From the NCBI RefSeq assembly GCF_000300515.1, contig NZ_AMSI01000002.1:1-64000 (forward strand): a DNA stretch of 64,000 nt, given 5' to 3'. This DNA comes from Nitratireductor indicus C115 (GTDB taxonomy: Bacteria > Pseudomonadota > Alphaproteobacteria > Rhizobiales > Rhizobiaceae). Positions 20,107 through 29,608 of this stretch are shown piece after piece. Position 1 is the first letter of the stretch. Each line of letters begins with the position of its first letter. The notes under the pieces were generated by a model that did not search any database, was not told the origin of the DNA, and saw nothing but the letters and a program-made list of their open reading frames with translations. The position numbers and the translations under genes were made by a program.

Positions 20107-21402
20107 TCAGCGAAGGATCGGGTGCGCAATCGTAAGTCGGCTTACGACATCGCGCGCTGCATCCAGAACCGCCGGAGCCACATCGTCAACCCTGCCGTCA
20201 GCTGCACGAAGCGCCGAAAGAACGCTCAAGATCGTCCCGCCCACTTCACGGAAGTCGCGCTGGTCGAGCCCGCGAGATGTGGCTGAAGGCGTGCCGAGCC
20301 TTATTCCGGAAGGCGCCATGGGCGGCCGCGCATCGAAAGGGATCGTGTTCTTGTTGATGGTGAGGCCGACCTGTTCGAGAATGTCGGCAGCAGCCCGTCC
20401 GTCGATATCGAAGGGCGAGAGATCGACGAGCAATAAATGGCAGTCGGTGCCGCCGGTGACGAGGCGCAGTCCGCCATCCGACAAAGTCTGCGCAAGCGCC
20501 TGAGCATTGTCCCGCACGGCAGCCGCATAATGCCTGAATTCCGGCTGCAATGCTTCCTCGAATGCAACGGCCTTGGCTGCGATCACATGCATCAGTGGCC
20601 CGCCCTGCACACCGGGGAAAACGGCCTTGTCGATCCTGCGTCCGATTTCGGGATCCATGCCCATGATGACACCGCCGCGCGGGCCGCGCAGCGTCTTGTG
20701 GGTGGTCGAAGTAACGATATGGGCGTGCGGCACGGGATTGGGATAGACGCCCGCAGCAACCAGGCCGGCATAATGTGCGATATCGGCCATCAGATAGGCG
20801 CCTGTTTCATCGGCGATTGCGCGTGCCCGTGCAAAATCGATACGCCGCGCATAGGCCGATCCGCCGACGACGATCAGCTTCGGCCGCTCCTTTCGCGCCA
20901 CTCGTTCAAGTTCGTCATAATCGATGAGTTCATCCTCGCGGCGGACCTTGTAGGTGACAGCATTGAACCAGCGGCCCGATACGGTGACGGGCGCGCCATG
21001 CGTAAGGTGCCCGCCGCAGGCAAGATCCAGCCCCAGGATCGTATCGCCGGGCTGCAGCAGGGCGAAGAAAACGGCCAGATTGGCATTCACACCGCTATGG
21101 GGCTGCACATTGGCCCAACCGGCATCGAAAAGCCTGCACAACCGCTCCACCGCCGCCCGTTCGATGATGTCGGAGGGGCCGCAGCCGCCGTAGTAGCGGC
21201 GACCGGGATAGCCCTCCGCATACTTGTCGGTGAAAACGGAAGCCTGCGCCAGACGCACAGCACGGCTTGCAATGTTCTCCGAGGCAATGAGTTCGAGCCC
21301 GTTTTGCTGGCGCTCTTCCTCCGCCGCGATTGCGGAAGCGATGAGGGCGTCAGGCAAAGCGCTCATGGCGGTGATGGTTCGGCTGTGATTCTCGATATTC
21401 AT
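20107..21402 (-). CDS. glyA: Serine hydroxymethyltransferase paralogue
   Basis: A fold-type I PLP enzyme of 431 residues. The PLP lysine is in [13 protein letters not shown], the catalytic Tyr and Glu are in DKYAEGYPG, and folate/PLP contacts SGVNAN and [11 protein letters not shown] are present. It departs from canonical GlyA at usually constant places: DIAHYAGL instead of DMAHVAGL in the PLP-stacking loop, and YYGGCGPSD instead of a CEYVD-type sequence. With its placement beside pdxY and a MocR regulator, this suggests a specialised aldolase or hydroxymethyltransferase (for example for alpha-methylserine) rather than the housekeeping enzyme. The ATG overlaps the MOSC stop. Confidence 0.85.
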   Translation of the reverse strand: MNIENHSRTITAMSALPDALIASAIAAEEERQQNGLELIASENIASRAVRLAQASVFTDKYAEGYPGRRYYGGCGPSDIIERAAVERLCRLFDAGWANVQPHSGVNANLAVFFALLQPGDTILGLDLACGGHLTHGAPVTVSGRWFNAVTYKVRREDELIDYDELERVARKERPKLIVVGGSAYARRIDFARARAIADETGAYLMADIAHYAGLVAAGVYPNPVPHAHIVTSTTHKTLRGPRGGVIMGMDPEIGRRIDKAVFPGVQGGPLMHVIAAKAVAFEEALQPEFRHYAAAVRDNAQALAQTLSDGGLRLVTGGTDCHLLLVDLSPFDIDGRAAADILEQVGLTINKNTIPFDARPPMAPSGIRLGTPSATSRGLDQRDFREVGGTILSVLSALRAADGRVDDVAPAVLDAARDVVSRLTIAHPILR

Positions 21403-22118
21403 GATCGGCTTTCAGGTGGAGAAGAAATGGTTGTCGCGGTGTCGGAAAGGCGCTTGGTCCAATCCTCGACCTTGCGGCTGGAAAGGCGGCGTTCCGCAAG
21501 ACGGCGCCAGCTGCCCGGCAGGTCCGGAAGGGCTGACATGGCGGAGAGCTCCTCCATGTCGAGCGTATTGACGTAAAGAACCCGCCAGAGCCTGGCGAGG
21601 GGCCAGTCCGGCGTCCGGCGTTCGATCCGTTCGAGTGCGCTGTCTGGCCGAACGAGCCCTTCCTGCAGCACGCGATAATACCATCCCGTCCGACCGCTTC
21701 GCTGAACCCGCAAGGCCATATCCGCGACGCCAAAGCGATGGTTGAGCTTCCAGCACGGCTGGCGCCCCTGGGAGACTTCAATGACGGCTTCGCCGAGGCG
21801 AAAAACGTCTCCGATGGCGATATCCGCTTCCGTTAGCCCCTGGGTGGAGAGGTTTTCACCGAATGCGCCAGCTGCATCGAGCGCCCGGCAGGGCCCGATC
21901 GTGAGCCGCCAGACATCGTAATGCTCGAATGGATAGTGATGCACCGCCTTGTCCGGTCCGCCGTGATGCCGCCGGTCGCCCTGTGCATCGCCCTCAAATC
22001 CTTCGAGACCGAGCCAAAGCGGCCTATTGGCCGGGGATTTCAATATGCCGCTTGGCACATCATGAGGGCCGAAAGGCTGGACCTGCCCGGTCAGCAACTC
22101 TGAAAGGGCGATTTTCAC
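21399..22118 (-). CDS. MOSC-domain protein (YiiM-like)
   Basis: A 239-residue MOSC-family protein. The core runs from [21 protein letters not shown] through [12 protein letters not shown] to [15 protein letters not shown]; the last segment holds the cysteine thought to carry sulfur or contact molybdenum cofactor in this family. A C-terminal helical 3-alpha domain follows, as in YiiM, which reduces N-hydroxylated compounds. The start is assigned to GTG 22118, which overlaps the preceding stop (GTGA) and follows AGGGGATCGAG; the upstream ATG at 22139 lacks a ribosome site. Confidence 0.8.
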   Translation of the reverse strand: MKIALSELLTGQVQPFGPHDVPSGILKSPANRPLWLGLEGFEGDAQGDRRHHGGPDKAVHHYPFEHYDVWRLTIGPCRALDAAGAFGENLSTQGLTEADIAIGDVFRLGEAVIEVSQGRQPCWKLNHRFGVADMALRVQRSGRTGWYYRVLQEGLVRPDSALERIERRTPDWPLARLWRVLYVNTLDMEELSAMSALPDLPGSWRRLAERRLSSRKVEDWTKRLSDTATTISSPPESRS

Positions 22119-22819
22119 GTCTCGATCCCCTGCAGCCATTGCGCAAACATTGCACGCCCGGCATCGCGAAGCCTGGCCCCATGCTTTTGCGCATCCGACC
22201 GAAGCTGTCGCGGATCGATACCGGCGGCAGCGATTTCGAACGCGTGTCCGATAAGCCAGCGCTCGAAGCCCGAAGTCGTATCGGCCTCCGGGTGAAACTG
22301 AACCCCCATGATATTGCGCCCGCACGCAAAGGCCTGGTTTGGGCAGGTCACTGTTTCGGCAAGCCGAATGGCGTTGTGGGGAATATCGAACATGTCGCCA
22401 TGCCAATGCAGCACGGGAAGCCCGTCGATGCGGGCAAGCGCGCTTTCCCTGCCTGTATCGGTAAGGGTGAGGGGGGCAAACCCGATTTCCTTGATGCCGG
22501 ATGCCCGGACCTGCGCACCGAGCGCTGTCGCCATCAGCTGCGCGCCAAGGCAAATTCCGAAGGTCGGTCGGTCAGCCGCAAGCCGGATGCGCAGAAAATC
22601 GAGTTCTTCTCCCAGAAAGGGATAGGCGTCGATTTCATAAGCGCCCACCGGTCCCCCAAGCACCAGGACAAGGTCCGTCTTGATCGGATCGAGCGTCCAC
22701 AATTCATGAACGCCGATATCGTAGTAATAGACCTTGTAGCCAGCCGCCGTGAGTGCTGCCTCGAAAGATCCTAAATCTTCGAAATGTACATGGCGCAGTG
22801 CCACGGCTGTCCTGGGCAT
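22115..22819 (-). CDS. Class I glutamine amidotransferase-like protein
   Basis: A stand-alone class I amidotransferase domain of 234 residues. The nucleophile is Cys90 in FGICLGAQLMA, the oxyanion region is LGGPVGAYE, and the His-Glu pair is in MGVQFHPE. No synthetase partner domain is attached. Such free-standing proteins (GuaA-like, YfeJ type) act on gamma-glutamyl compounds or supply ammonia to an unknown partner. It is the first gene of the operon that continues through MOSC, SHMT paralogue and pyridoxal kinase. Confidence 0.82.
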   Translation of the reverse strand: MPRTAVALRHVHFEDLGSFEAALTAAGYKVYYYDIGVHELWTLDPIKTDLVLVLGGPVGAYEIDAYPFLGEELDFLRIRLAADRPTFGICLGAQLMATALGAQVRASGIKEIGFAPLTLTDTGRESALARIDGLPVLHWHGDMFDIPHNAIRLAETVTCPNQAFACGRNIMGVQFHPEADTTSGFERWLIGHAFEIAAAGIDPRQLRSDAQKHGARLRDAGRAMFAQWLQGIET

Positions 22820-22855
22820 CGGCGTATCTTTGCTTGATCGTTTCGTGCCTGTTCG

Positions 22856-22869
22856 GATACAGGTGTATC
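22856..22869. promoter_or_regulatory. Candidate MocR/PdxR operator
   Basis: GATAC-AGGT-GTATC forms a small inverted repeat, and TCGGAT occurs twice as a direct repeat at 22853 and 22868. It lies in the 97-base gap between the amidotransferase operon and the divergent regulator. MocR-type regulators usually bind direct or inverted repeats in such gaps. Position-based inference only. Confidence 0.35.
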
Positions 22870-22916
22870 GGATGGTCAAAAATGGCCAGTTTTGAAAATA
22901 TTGATAGGCCGGTTGG

Positions 22917-24365
22917 GTGCGTGAGATTGCATTCGAAATCCGTGAAGGCACGGGCCAACCCGTTTTCCTTCAATTGTCGCGCGAGATCATCGCGGCCATC
23001 GAGGCCGGGAGATTGAAACCGGGACAGCGATTGCCGGGCACCCGAGCGCTTGCCAAGACGCTGAAGCTACACCGCAACACGGTCGATGCCGCCTATCATG
23101 AGGCAACGATGCAGGGATGGCTGACGGCGCAACCTGCACGAGGAACTTTTGTCGCCGACGATCTGCCGCTCGATCCGGTTCCTGCCGGGCGCAGGTCCAA
23201 ACCTCTTCTCGCCACCGGAACCCGTAAGGAGTTGCGGGCCGATAACGGCCCGCCGCTACTGGAGTTCTCCGATGGAGCGCCGGATGCCCGCCTGCTGCCA
23301 GCCGCCGAATTGGCGCGGGCTCTGCGCAATGCCCTCCACCGGCCCGATCTCCTCAACGGGGCCGGATATGGGGATCCACGCGGCGTTCCGGCCTTGCGGG
23401 AAGCGCTTTGTCTGCACCTGTCTGCCGAGCGCGGTCTCGAGGTTCATCTTGACGATCTGATCGTCACGCGGGGCAGCCAGATGGCGCTTTTCCTGGCTGC
23501 TGCAGCCTTGATCGAGCCGGGCGAGGTGATCGCCGTGGAGGAGCCGGGCTATCCGCTGGCGGTGTCGGCCTTCCGGGCGGCAGGCGCCCGGGTGGTTCCA
23601 GTCCCGGTGGATGCGGAGGGGATCTCCGTCGAACATCTTGCCCGGATCGCTTCTGGAGAACCGGATATTCGCGCCGTCTACGTTACCCCGCATCACCAGT
23701 ATCCGACGACCGTGACGCTCGGCGCAGCGCGGCGTATCAGGCTTGCCGAACTTGCGCGACAACACAATTTTACGATCATCGAGGATGATTACGATCACGA
23801 ATATCGTTTCGATGGGCGCCCGGTCCTGCCTCTTGCCGCACGCATGGGGCACGAAAAGGGGCTTGTCTATGTGGGGTCTCTGTCCAAGGTTTTGGCTCCC
23901 GGCCTGAGGCTCGGTTACGCAACCGGCCCGACCGAACTCATTCGGAGGATGGCCGATCTGCGCCAGGCGATCGACCGTCAGGGAGATGTGGTTCTGGAGC
24001 AGGCCGTTGCATCGCTCCTGCATCAAGGCGACCTTGGTCGCCACACGCGCAAGACACGCCGTATCTATCAGGCCCGGCGCGACCGGATGGCCGAACTGCT
24101 TTCGCGCGAGCTTTCGGACGAGCTCTCCTTTTCGCTTCCCGCAGGTGGACTGGCGCTTTGGACGCGGATCGGGCAGGGGCTGAATGCCGAGCAGTGGAGC
24201 CGGGCGGCGAGACGGATGGGACTTTCGGTCATGCCGGGCATGAACCATTGCATCGAGGTGACCGGCGCTCCGCAGGCTTTCCGCATCGGCTTTGCCAATC
24301 TCGACGAGCGGGAAGCTGCGAATGCCGTTGTACTTTTGAAGAGGGCGAGAGAGAGTTTGCGCTGA
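22917..24365 (+). CDS. MocR/PdxR-type GntR regulator with aminotransferase domain
   Basis: A 482-residue regulator. The N-terminal winged helix (about 10-75) has the GntR signature EIREGTGQPVFLQLSREI and LPGTRALAKTLKLHRNTV. A PLP-binding fold-type I domain follows, with the Schiff-base lysine in VGSLSKVLAPGLRLGY and EDDYDHEYRF. Members sense PLP or an amino-acid aldimine; PdxR controls B6 synthesis or salvage. Divergence from an operon with pyridoxal kinase and SHMT suggests direct regulation of that operon. The start is GTG 22917. Confidence 0.9.
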   Translation: MREIAFEIREGTGQPVFLQLSREIIAAIEAGRLKPGQRLPGTRALAKTLKLHRNTVDAAYHEATMQGWLTAQPARGTFVADDLPLDPVPAGRRSKPLLATGTRKELRADNGPPLLEFSDGAPDARLLPAAELARALRNALHRPDLLNGAGYGDPRGVPALREALCLHLSAERGLEVHLDDLIVTRGSQMALFLAAAALIEPGEVIAVEEPGYPLAVSAFRAAGARVVPVPVDAEGISVEHLARIASGEPDIRAVYVTPHHQYPTTVTLGAARRIRLAELARQHNFTIIEDDYDHEYRFDGRPVLPLAARMGHEKGLVYVGSLSKVLAPGLRLGYATGPTELIRRMADLRQAIDRQGDVVLEQAVASLLHQGDLGRHTRKTRRIYQARRDRMAELLSRELSDELSFSLPAGGLALWTRIGQGLNAEQWSRAARRMGLSVMPGMNHCIEVTGAPQAFRIGFANLDEREAANAVVLLKRARESLR

Positions 24366-24474
24366 AGGAAAGCGCCTACGGGTTGCGGAACGAGTTGACG
24401 TTGCATTCGCACGGGCTGTAAAAGCCGATCCGACGGTCAGGTTGCTTCGCATGCGAATCCGGCCTTCCGTCCGC

Positions 24475-24564
24475 GGAGGTGTGGCCGAGTGGTTGAAGGC
24501 ACCGGTCTTGAAAACCGGCAGGCGGGTGACCGTCTCGTGGGTTCGAATCCCACCGCCTCCGCCA
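24475..24564 (+). tRNA. tRNA-Ser (anticodon TGA)
   Basis: A 90-base class II tRNA. The acceptor stem GGAGGTG pairs with CGCCTCC, the anticodon stem CCGGT/ACCGG encloses CTTGAAA, a long variable arm follows as expected for serine, and the T-arm reads GTGGGTTCGAATCCCAC. CCA is encoded at the 3' end. Confidence 0.97.
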
Positions 24565-24758
24565 TTCATCGCCGAACATCCGTGAAATGGTGAGCGGGCC
24601 GTCCCCGTTGCGGCAATCCCTTTGAAGAACGTGAATGGCCTTACCTTCAAGCATCAGCCTCAGAGTAGCGGGTATCCTGTGCTTATTTCCTGATAGGCAA
24701 CATTGACCCGCACTGCCGCCTGTGGCTAGCGTTTATTAACCGGCTAGGGGAGGCGTCT

Positions 24759-25523
24759 TTGCGCGGAGTGGCGATTTTAACCGAGGCGCGCAGCGGCTCG
24801 GAGTGGCTGGGAAGCCTGACAAACAATACCGGCAGAATGGGCAAATCCGCTGAATGGCTCGGAGTGCCGGATCTCGGATTCCTGCCTGCAAGCCTTGATG
24901 AGCTCCTTGATGCGGTGATCGAGAAAGGCGCCACACCCAATGACCGCTTCGCCGTAAAGCTCTTTGCACGTCATCTGCGCTGGGCACAGGAGCTTTACGG
25001 AGGTGATTTCCTTCAGGCATTGCGCAAGCGCCATCAGGTGGAGCTCATTTTTCTGGAGCGTCGCGATCGTCTGCGGCAGGCCGTCTCCTATGCCCGCGCC
25101 ATCATGACCGGGCGCTGGAAAAGCAATTCCGTTCGAACGACCGGCGCTGAAAGCTACGATTTCGCGGCCATCTACAGGGCCTATTTCTACATCGAACGCG
25201 GCTATGCCTTCTGGCACGCCTATCTGCGCCTTATGGGGCTGAAACATCAGCATTTCTTCTACGAGGATCTGCTCGCCGATCCGAAGCCGTTCCTGGATGC
25301 AATGGCATCTCTTCAAGGCGTAGCGTTCGAGGGCGATTTCAAAACCGAGCTTAACATTCAGCGCGACGGGCGCACCGAGGAGTGGATGCGGCGCTTTCAG
25401 GAGGAAGCGCAGCAGAGTGGGCTGGTGCTCGGTTTGATCGACGCTCCGGCGCCAAGGACGTTTGAAAACATGCGCCGCTTCCTGAAGAAGGAGCCGCTCA
25501 AGGGGCGGATTCAGGTTCTCTAA
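24759..25523 (+). CDS. Stf0-like sulfotransferase
   Basis: A 254-residue PAPS-dependent sulfotransferase of the Stf0 family. The N-terminal ILTEARSGSEWLGSLTNNTG is the PAPS 5'-phosphosulfate loop, and LIFLERRDRLRQAVSYARA is the 3'-phosphate loop with the conserved Arg and Ser. Stf0 in mycobacteria sulfates trehalose; rhizobial relatives modify surface lipopolysaccharide or Nod factors, so a surface glycan is a plausible target here. TTG at 24759 is chosen because GGGGAGG lies 7 bases upstream; GTG at 24768 is the alternative. It stands alone 194 bases after tRNA-Ser. Confidence 0.82.
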   Translation: MRGVAILTEARSGSEWLGSLTNNTGRMGKSAEWLGVPDLGFLPASLDELLDAVIEKGATPNDRFAVKLFARHLRWAQELYGGDFLQALRKRHQVELIFLERRDRLRQAVSYARAIMTGRWKSNSVRTTGAESYDFAAIYRAYFYIERGYAFWHAYLRLMGLKHQHFFYEDLLADPKPFLDAMASLQGVAFEGDFKTELNIQRDGRTEEWMRRFQEEAQQSGLVLGLIDAPAPRTFENMRRFLKKEPLKGRIQVL

Positions 25524-25634
25524 ACGTATTCTCTGCTCGCGCGTCGACTTCCTCTTGCTGGTCGGATAGGGTCCGCGGAGCAGTGGATCGAGCGCATCGA
25601 TTCACTCTGATAAACTGGCTTAAAGGAATGCACT

Positions 25635-26705
25635 ATGCCCCTGTATTTCCGTTTTAAAAGACTCCTCTCGATTGGAGCCATAGCGGCCTCGACAGCCCTG
25701 TCCCCGGTGATCGCGGACGCCTGCACGCGTTTCGTGTATCTGGGGGAGAACGGCGACACGATCACCGCCCGCTCGATGGACTGGAAATACGATATAGGGA
25801 CCAATCTCTATGTCCTGCCGCGGGGCATGGAACGCAGCGGCGAGGCCGGTCCGAATTCCCTGCGCTGGACGGCAAAATACGGCTCCGTGGTCGCAACCGG
25901 ATACGATATTTCGACCACGGACGGGGCCAACGAGGCGGGGCTTGTCGCAAACGTATTGTGGTTGGCTGAATCCGAATATCCGAAATTCGACGAGAGCAGC
26001 AAACCCGGCCTGACAATCGCTGCCTGGGCGCAATATGTGCTTGATAATTTCGCAACCGTGGAAGAGGCCGTCGAGGCGCTTTCCAAGGAAGAATTTACGG
26101 TTGTGACCGATATGGTGCCGGGCCAGGAGCGCCTGACCACGCTGCATCTGTCTCTTTCCGATACAAGCGGCGATAGCGCTATCGTCGAATATATCGATGG
26201 TAAGCAGGTCATTCACCACAGTCGCAAATATCAGGTGATGACCAATTCGCCTGTCTTCGATCAGCAACTGGCCCTGTCTTCCTATTGGAAGGATATTGGC
26301 GGCACAGTCATGTTGCCGGGGACGAATCGCGCAGCGGACCGTTTCGTTCGTGCGGCTTTCTATGTCAACGCGATCCCGCAGGATGCTCAGCCGAACCGGG
26401 CATTGGCGAGCGTTTTCGGTGTCATTCGGAACGTGTCGGTTCCGCTGGGCATTGCTGCGCCCGATCAGCCGGAAATTTCCTCGACCCGCTGGCGAACCGT
26501 TTTCGATCACAAGCGCCAGCTCTATTTCTTCGAATCCGCCATGACGCCCAACACATTCTGGGTCGATCTGAAGAAACTCGACTTCTCCGCCGAAACCGGA
26601 AAGGTGATGAAGCTCGATCTCGGGCAGGATCAGGACCACACCTATTCCGGCGACGCTTCCGCTGAGTTCAGCGAGGCTGAGCCTTTCAAGTTCCAGGGGC
26701 TTTGA
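25635..26705 (+). CDS. Secreted linear-amide C-N hydrolase (choloylglycine hydrolase family)
   Basis: A 356-residue Ntn hydrolase. A Sec signal peptide (residues 1-29, ending VIADA) directly precedes Cys30, which would become the N-terminal nucleophile on cleavage (CTRFVYLG). Family residues Arg and Asp follow in TARSMDWKYD, and Asn in SPVFDQQL/ALSSY-type loops. Homologues hydrolyse bile-salt amides, penicillin V or acyl-homoserine lactones. A Brucella relative has been described as a host-interaction factor. AAAGGAATG precedes the ATG. No clear operon partner. Confidence 0.87.
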   Translation: MPLYFRFKRLLSIGAIAASTALSPVIADACTRFVYLGENGDTITARSMDWKYDIGTNLYVLPRGMERSGEAGPNSLRWTAKYGSVVATGYDISTTDGANEAGLVANVLWLAESEYPKFDESSKPGLTIAAWAQYVLDNFATVEEAVEALSKEEFTVVTDMVPGQERLTTLHLSLSDTSGDSAIVEYIDGKQVIHHSRKYQVMTNSPVFDQQLALSSYWKDIGGTVMLPGTNRAADRFVRAAFYVNAIPQDAQPNRALASVFGVIRNVSVPLGIAAPDQPEISSTRWRTVFDHKRQLYFFESAMTPNTFWVDLKKLDFSAETGKVMKLDLGQDQDHTYSGDASAEFSEAEPFKFQGL

Positions 26706-26716
26706 GCGGGTGGCTG

Positions 26717-27715
26717 CTATTTGTCGCGCGCAAGCACGTTGCGCAGCGGCATAAGCAGATACTGCACGACCGGGAAAAGAAGAAGCCCGAGGCAGAGGCC
26801 GAATATGCCGTCGAGAACGGCCTTGGCAACCCATTCCACGGCGGCTTTTGCCGCCGTGACCGCATCTGCGGCGGCCGTTGAAAGCTGATGGATCGCATCG
26901 CCCGGCATGTGCCAACCCAGGGCTTCCAGACCGTGAATGACGATTGACCCGCCGACCCAAAGCATGGCGGCGGTTCCGACTACCGAAATGAATGCCATCA
27001 GCTTCGGCATGCCACGCACGATGAACCGGCCGACGGAGCGGGTCCCGGCAAGCCGTCCGATTTGTGACAGGTGAAGGCCGAAGTCATCAGCTTTTACCAG
27101 GAGTGCGACGCTCCCATAGACGAGCACGGTGATGCCGATGGCAACCAGGGCAAGCACAAGCCCCTCCATGAACAGGCCGGTCGCCTCGATCGCGGCAAGG
27201 GCGATTGTCATGATCTCGGCAGACAGGATGAAATCCGTCTTGATCGCGCCGGCCACGCGCTGCTTTTCCAGATGCGCGGCATCGAGAGAGGCAGGTATGT
27301 CTTCATGCCCCTTTTCCGGATGAAAGACGTGCACGAGCTTTTCAGCGCCCTCGAAGCAAAGATAGGCGCCGCCGAACATCAGGAGAGGGGTAATAAGCCA
27401 CGGGGCGAATGCACTCAGAAGAAGCGCCAGCGGCAACAGGATGACCAGTTTGTTGAAAAGCGATCCCTTGGCAATCTGCCAGACAATGGGAAGTTCGCGA
27501 GCAGCCGGCAAATCCTTCACATATTTCGGAGTGACGGCGGTATCGTCGATCACCGCGCCGAGCGACTTTGCGCCGGCCTTGGCGGTATCATCGATGACGG
27601 AAGCTGCAACCTTGACGCCAACCCGGGAAGCTTGCGCAGCCACATCGTCCAATTGCGCCGCCGTGATCTTCGTCAGCGCTGCGACATCGTCGAGTAGGGC
27701 AAGCAATCCGCTCAT
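26717..27715 (-). CDS. DUF808 (YedI-like) membrane protein
   Basis: A 332-residue inner-membrane protein of the DUF808 family. The N-terminal MSGLLALLDDVAALTKITAAQLDDVA-type segment and VIDDTAVTPKYV motif are characteristic, followed by at least five hydrophobic helices, including LPLALLLSAFAPWLITPLL and LVLALVAIGITVLVYG. The function of the family is unknown. It converges on the choloylglycine-hydrolase-like gene, with only 11 bases between the stops. Confidence 0.83.
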   Translation of the reverse strand: MSGLLALLDDVAALTKITAAQLDDVAAQASRVGVKVAASVIDDTAKAGAKSLGAVIDDTAVTPKYVKDLPAARELPIVWQIAKGSLFNKLVILLPLALLLSAFAPWLITPLLMFGGAYLCFEGAEKLVHVFHPEKGHEDIPASLDAAHLEKQRVAGAIKTDFILSAEIMTIALAAIEATGLFMEGLVLALVAIGITVLVYGSVALLVKADDFGLHLSQIGRLAGTRSVGRFIVRGMPKLMAFISVVGTAAMLWVGGSIVIHGLEALGWHMPGDAIHQLSTAAADAVTAAKAAVEWVAKAVLDGIFGLCLGLLLFPVVQYLLMPLRNVLARDK

Positions 27716-28120
27716 TGGGTTTCCGGTTCATTTTGGCTGGAGGCAAGAGAATCATCGCTCGATGCCATCCAGCGATGTCTGCAGGGATAAGCTGTTTTAT
27801 TGAAAGATTGTGGTGACGAACCGCTGACAACGCCAGAGCGAAGCCAATTTTTTCCCAGGAAACCGGAGGCCTTTTCCCAATATCGCCCGGAATTGATGGC
27901 GAAAGAGCTGTTTGGTTGATGCGCACAGGGCGTCAAATTGTCCGCCAGATGCATTTCTCACATTTTTGCCCATTTCCCGCCACATTGGATTTACACCGTG
28001 CTAACCTGTAGCGCGCAAAGTGCGGAGGGCATATTTGCGTGGATTGCCATGGTGCCGGTGAAGCAGGCCGTCGGGGGCTGTTCAGTCGGTCATTTGAATT
28101 GTCTGGGGGAAGTAAGGCGC
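27716..28120. other. 405-base non-coding gap
   Basis: This gap separates two divergent genes (DUF808 protein and rlpA). I find no convincing ORF, RNA gene or repeat. Promoters for both neighbours must lie here, but I see no strong -35/-10 pair. GGGGGAAGTAAGG just before 28121 is the rlpA ribosome site. Confidence 0.5.
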
Positions 28121-29356
28121 ATGAGCCTTGTTACGTCTTTAAGCGGCCGGAATTCCATGCGCCGCCTGTACGCGACGATTGCCGGTGCGACATGTCTCGC
28201 TCTGCTTTCCGCCTGCACCTCCACGACGCCCAAAGTGGCCGTCAACAAAACCAAGAGCAAAGAATATTTTGCCGAGTCGGAATATGGCGTGAAAGCCAGC
28301 CCCCGTATATCCAGCCTGCGCTCGAACCTTCCGCGCGGCGGTGGTCGATATCAGGTCGGCAAGCCCTATCAGGTGAAGGGCAAGTGGTACAAGCCCAAGG
28401 AAGACCCCGATTATGTGAAGACGGGCGCTGCCTCCTGGTATGGCGATGCGTTTCATGGGCGCCTGACTGCAAATGGCGAAGTCTACGACATGACGCATTT
28501 GACGGCTGCACATCCCACGATGCCGCTGCCCAGCTATGCGCGCGTCACCAACCTTTCCAATGGCAGTTCCGTGGTCGTGCGTGTCAACGACCGTGGGCCC
28601 TTTGCGCACAATCGTCTGATCGATCTTTCCAAACGCGCTGCCGAGCTTCTCGACTACCAGAGCAGCGGTGTTGCACAGGTAAAGGTCGAATATGTCGGCC
28701 CGGCGCCGATCGAAGGTCGTGACGACCAGTATCTGATGGCGTCATACAGGCCGGGCAATGCTGCGCCCGATCCGTCCGATGGATTGTCGAGCGGCGTGAT
28801 GGTCGCCATGAACGGCGCGACACCCACATCATCGCTGCCCGGCGTGACTGCCGCAAACGCCTTTGCCAGCCAGCCGGGGCTGACGCCTCCCGCCGCTGTT
28901 CCAGCCGCAGCCGAATTCGTGCTTCCATCCACAGGTCCGATTGTTCCGGCACGCCCGCATGCGGTGCCGCCGTCAGATGTTGGCGGTGTCGAAGTTGCGG
29001 CATTGTCCTATGCTGACAGGCGGATCGCCGGCGCAGCGCGCGCCTTCGATACGGTCCTCGACAGCGACTTGAACTCGGCCGATCTCACAATCTGGTGGAA
29101 GGGCGCTACGTCGGGCAAGAAAGAGACTGCTGCGGACGGCTATCTCAATGCCGGCACCTGGCAGACCCGCGACGAAGCAGCGAACATGGCTGACAAGCTC
29201 TCGCAGATCGGCGCTAGCGAAATCCAAGCCGTCGTCGATGATGAGGGCAATGTCTTCTTTGCTCTCAATGTCCAGCCGGACGGACGCATGCCCCTGGATA
29301 GAATGCTCCAGACGGCATGGGCTGCCGGCGCGACGGATGCCTTTGCTGTCCGGTAG
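28121..29356 (+). CDS. rlpA: Septal-ring lytic transglycosylase/lipoprotein RlpA
   Basis: A 411-residue lipoprotein. The lipobox LLSAC places the lipidated Cys near residue 37. The double-psi beta-barrel domain has GAASWYGDAFHGRLTANGE and the catalytic-site segment VRVNDRGPF. A Pro/Ala-rich linker leads to a C-terminal SPOR domain (about 340-411, GYLNAGTWQTRDEAANMA), which binds denuded septal peptidoglycan. RlpA cleaves such glycan strands in Pseudomonas. A second ATG at 28157 also gives a full signal peptide. dacC-type peptidoglycan gene follows. Confidence 0.92.
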   Translation: MSLVTSLSGRNSMRRLYATIAGATCLALLSACTSTTPKVAVNKTKSKEYFAESEYGVKASPRISSLRSNLPRGGGRYQVGKPYQVKGKWYKPKEDPDYVKTGAASWYGDAFHGRLTANGEVYDMTHLTAAHPTMPLPSYARVTNLSNGSSVVVRVNDRGPFAHNRLIDLSKRAAELLDYQSSGVAQVKVEYVGPAPIEGRDDQYLMASYRPGNAAPDPSDGLSSGVMVAMNGATPTSSLPGVTAANAFASQPGLTPPAAVPAAAEFVLPSTGPIVPARPHAVPPSDVGGVEVAALSYADRRIAGAARAFDTVLDSDLNSADLTIWWKGATSGKKETAADGYLNAGTWQTRDEAANMADKLSQIGASEIQAVVDDEGNVFFALNVQPDGRMPLDRMLQTAWAAGATDAFAVR

Positions 29357-29383
29357 TGACAGCGTCCACGCGCGACCTCATAA

Positions 29384-29409
29384 TGCGGCAAGATAATTCA
29401 TCTGCCGCA
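29384..29409 (+). terminator. Hairpin after rlpA
   Basis: TGCGGCAAGAT and ATCTGCCGCA form a 10-bp stem with one bulged A around AATTC, 28 bases after the rlpA stop. There is no U-tract, so termination would be partial or Rho-assisted. Confidence 0.45.
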
Positions 29410-29608
29410 AATCCCTCCTAGCCTAGCCAATTCCATGCAGCCGGTTGATTGAACCGGGGCCTCTCCTGTAAACTCGTCGCCTAGATTGAATTGGGTGGGC
29501 GGTGTTGTGTTCGGGTTTTGCGTTTCCGCGATGCGCGTTTTTGCGCCGCGAACCGGTATGGTTAATAAAAAACAAACCTTTCCGGGTGAGACTTTATGCG
29601 GGGTCCTA

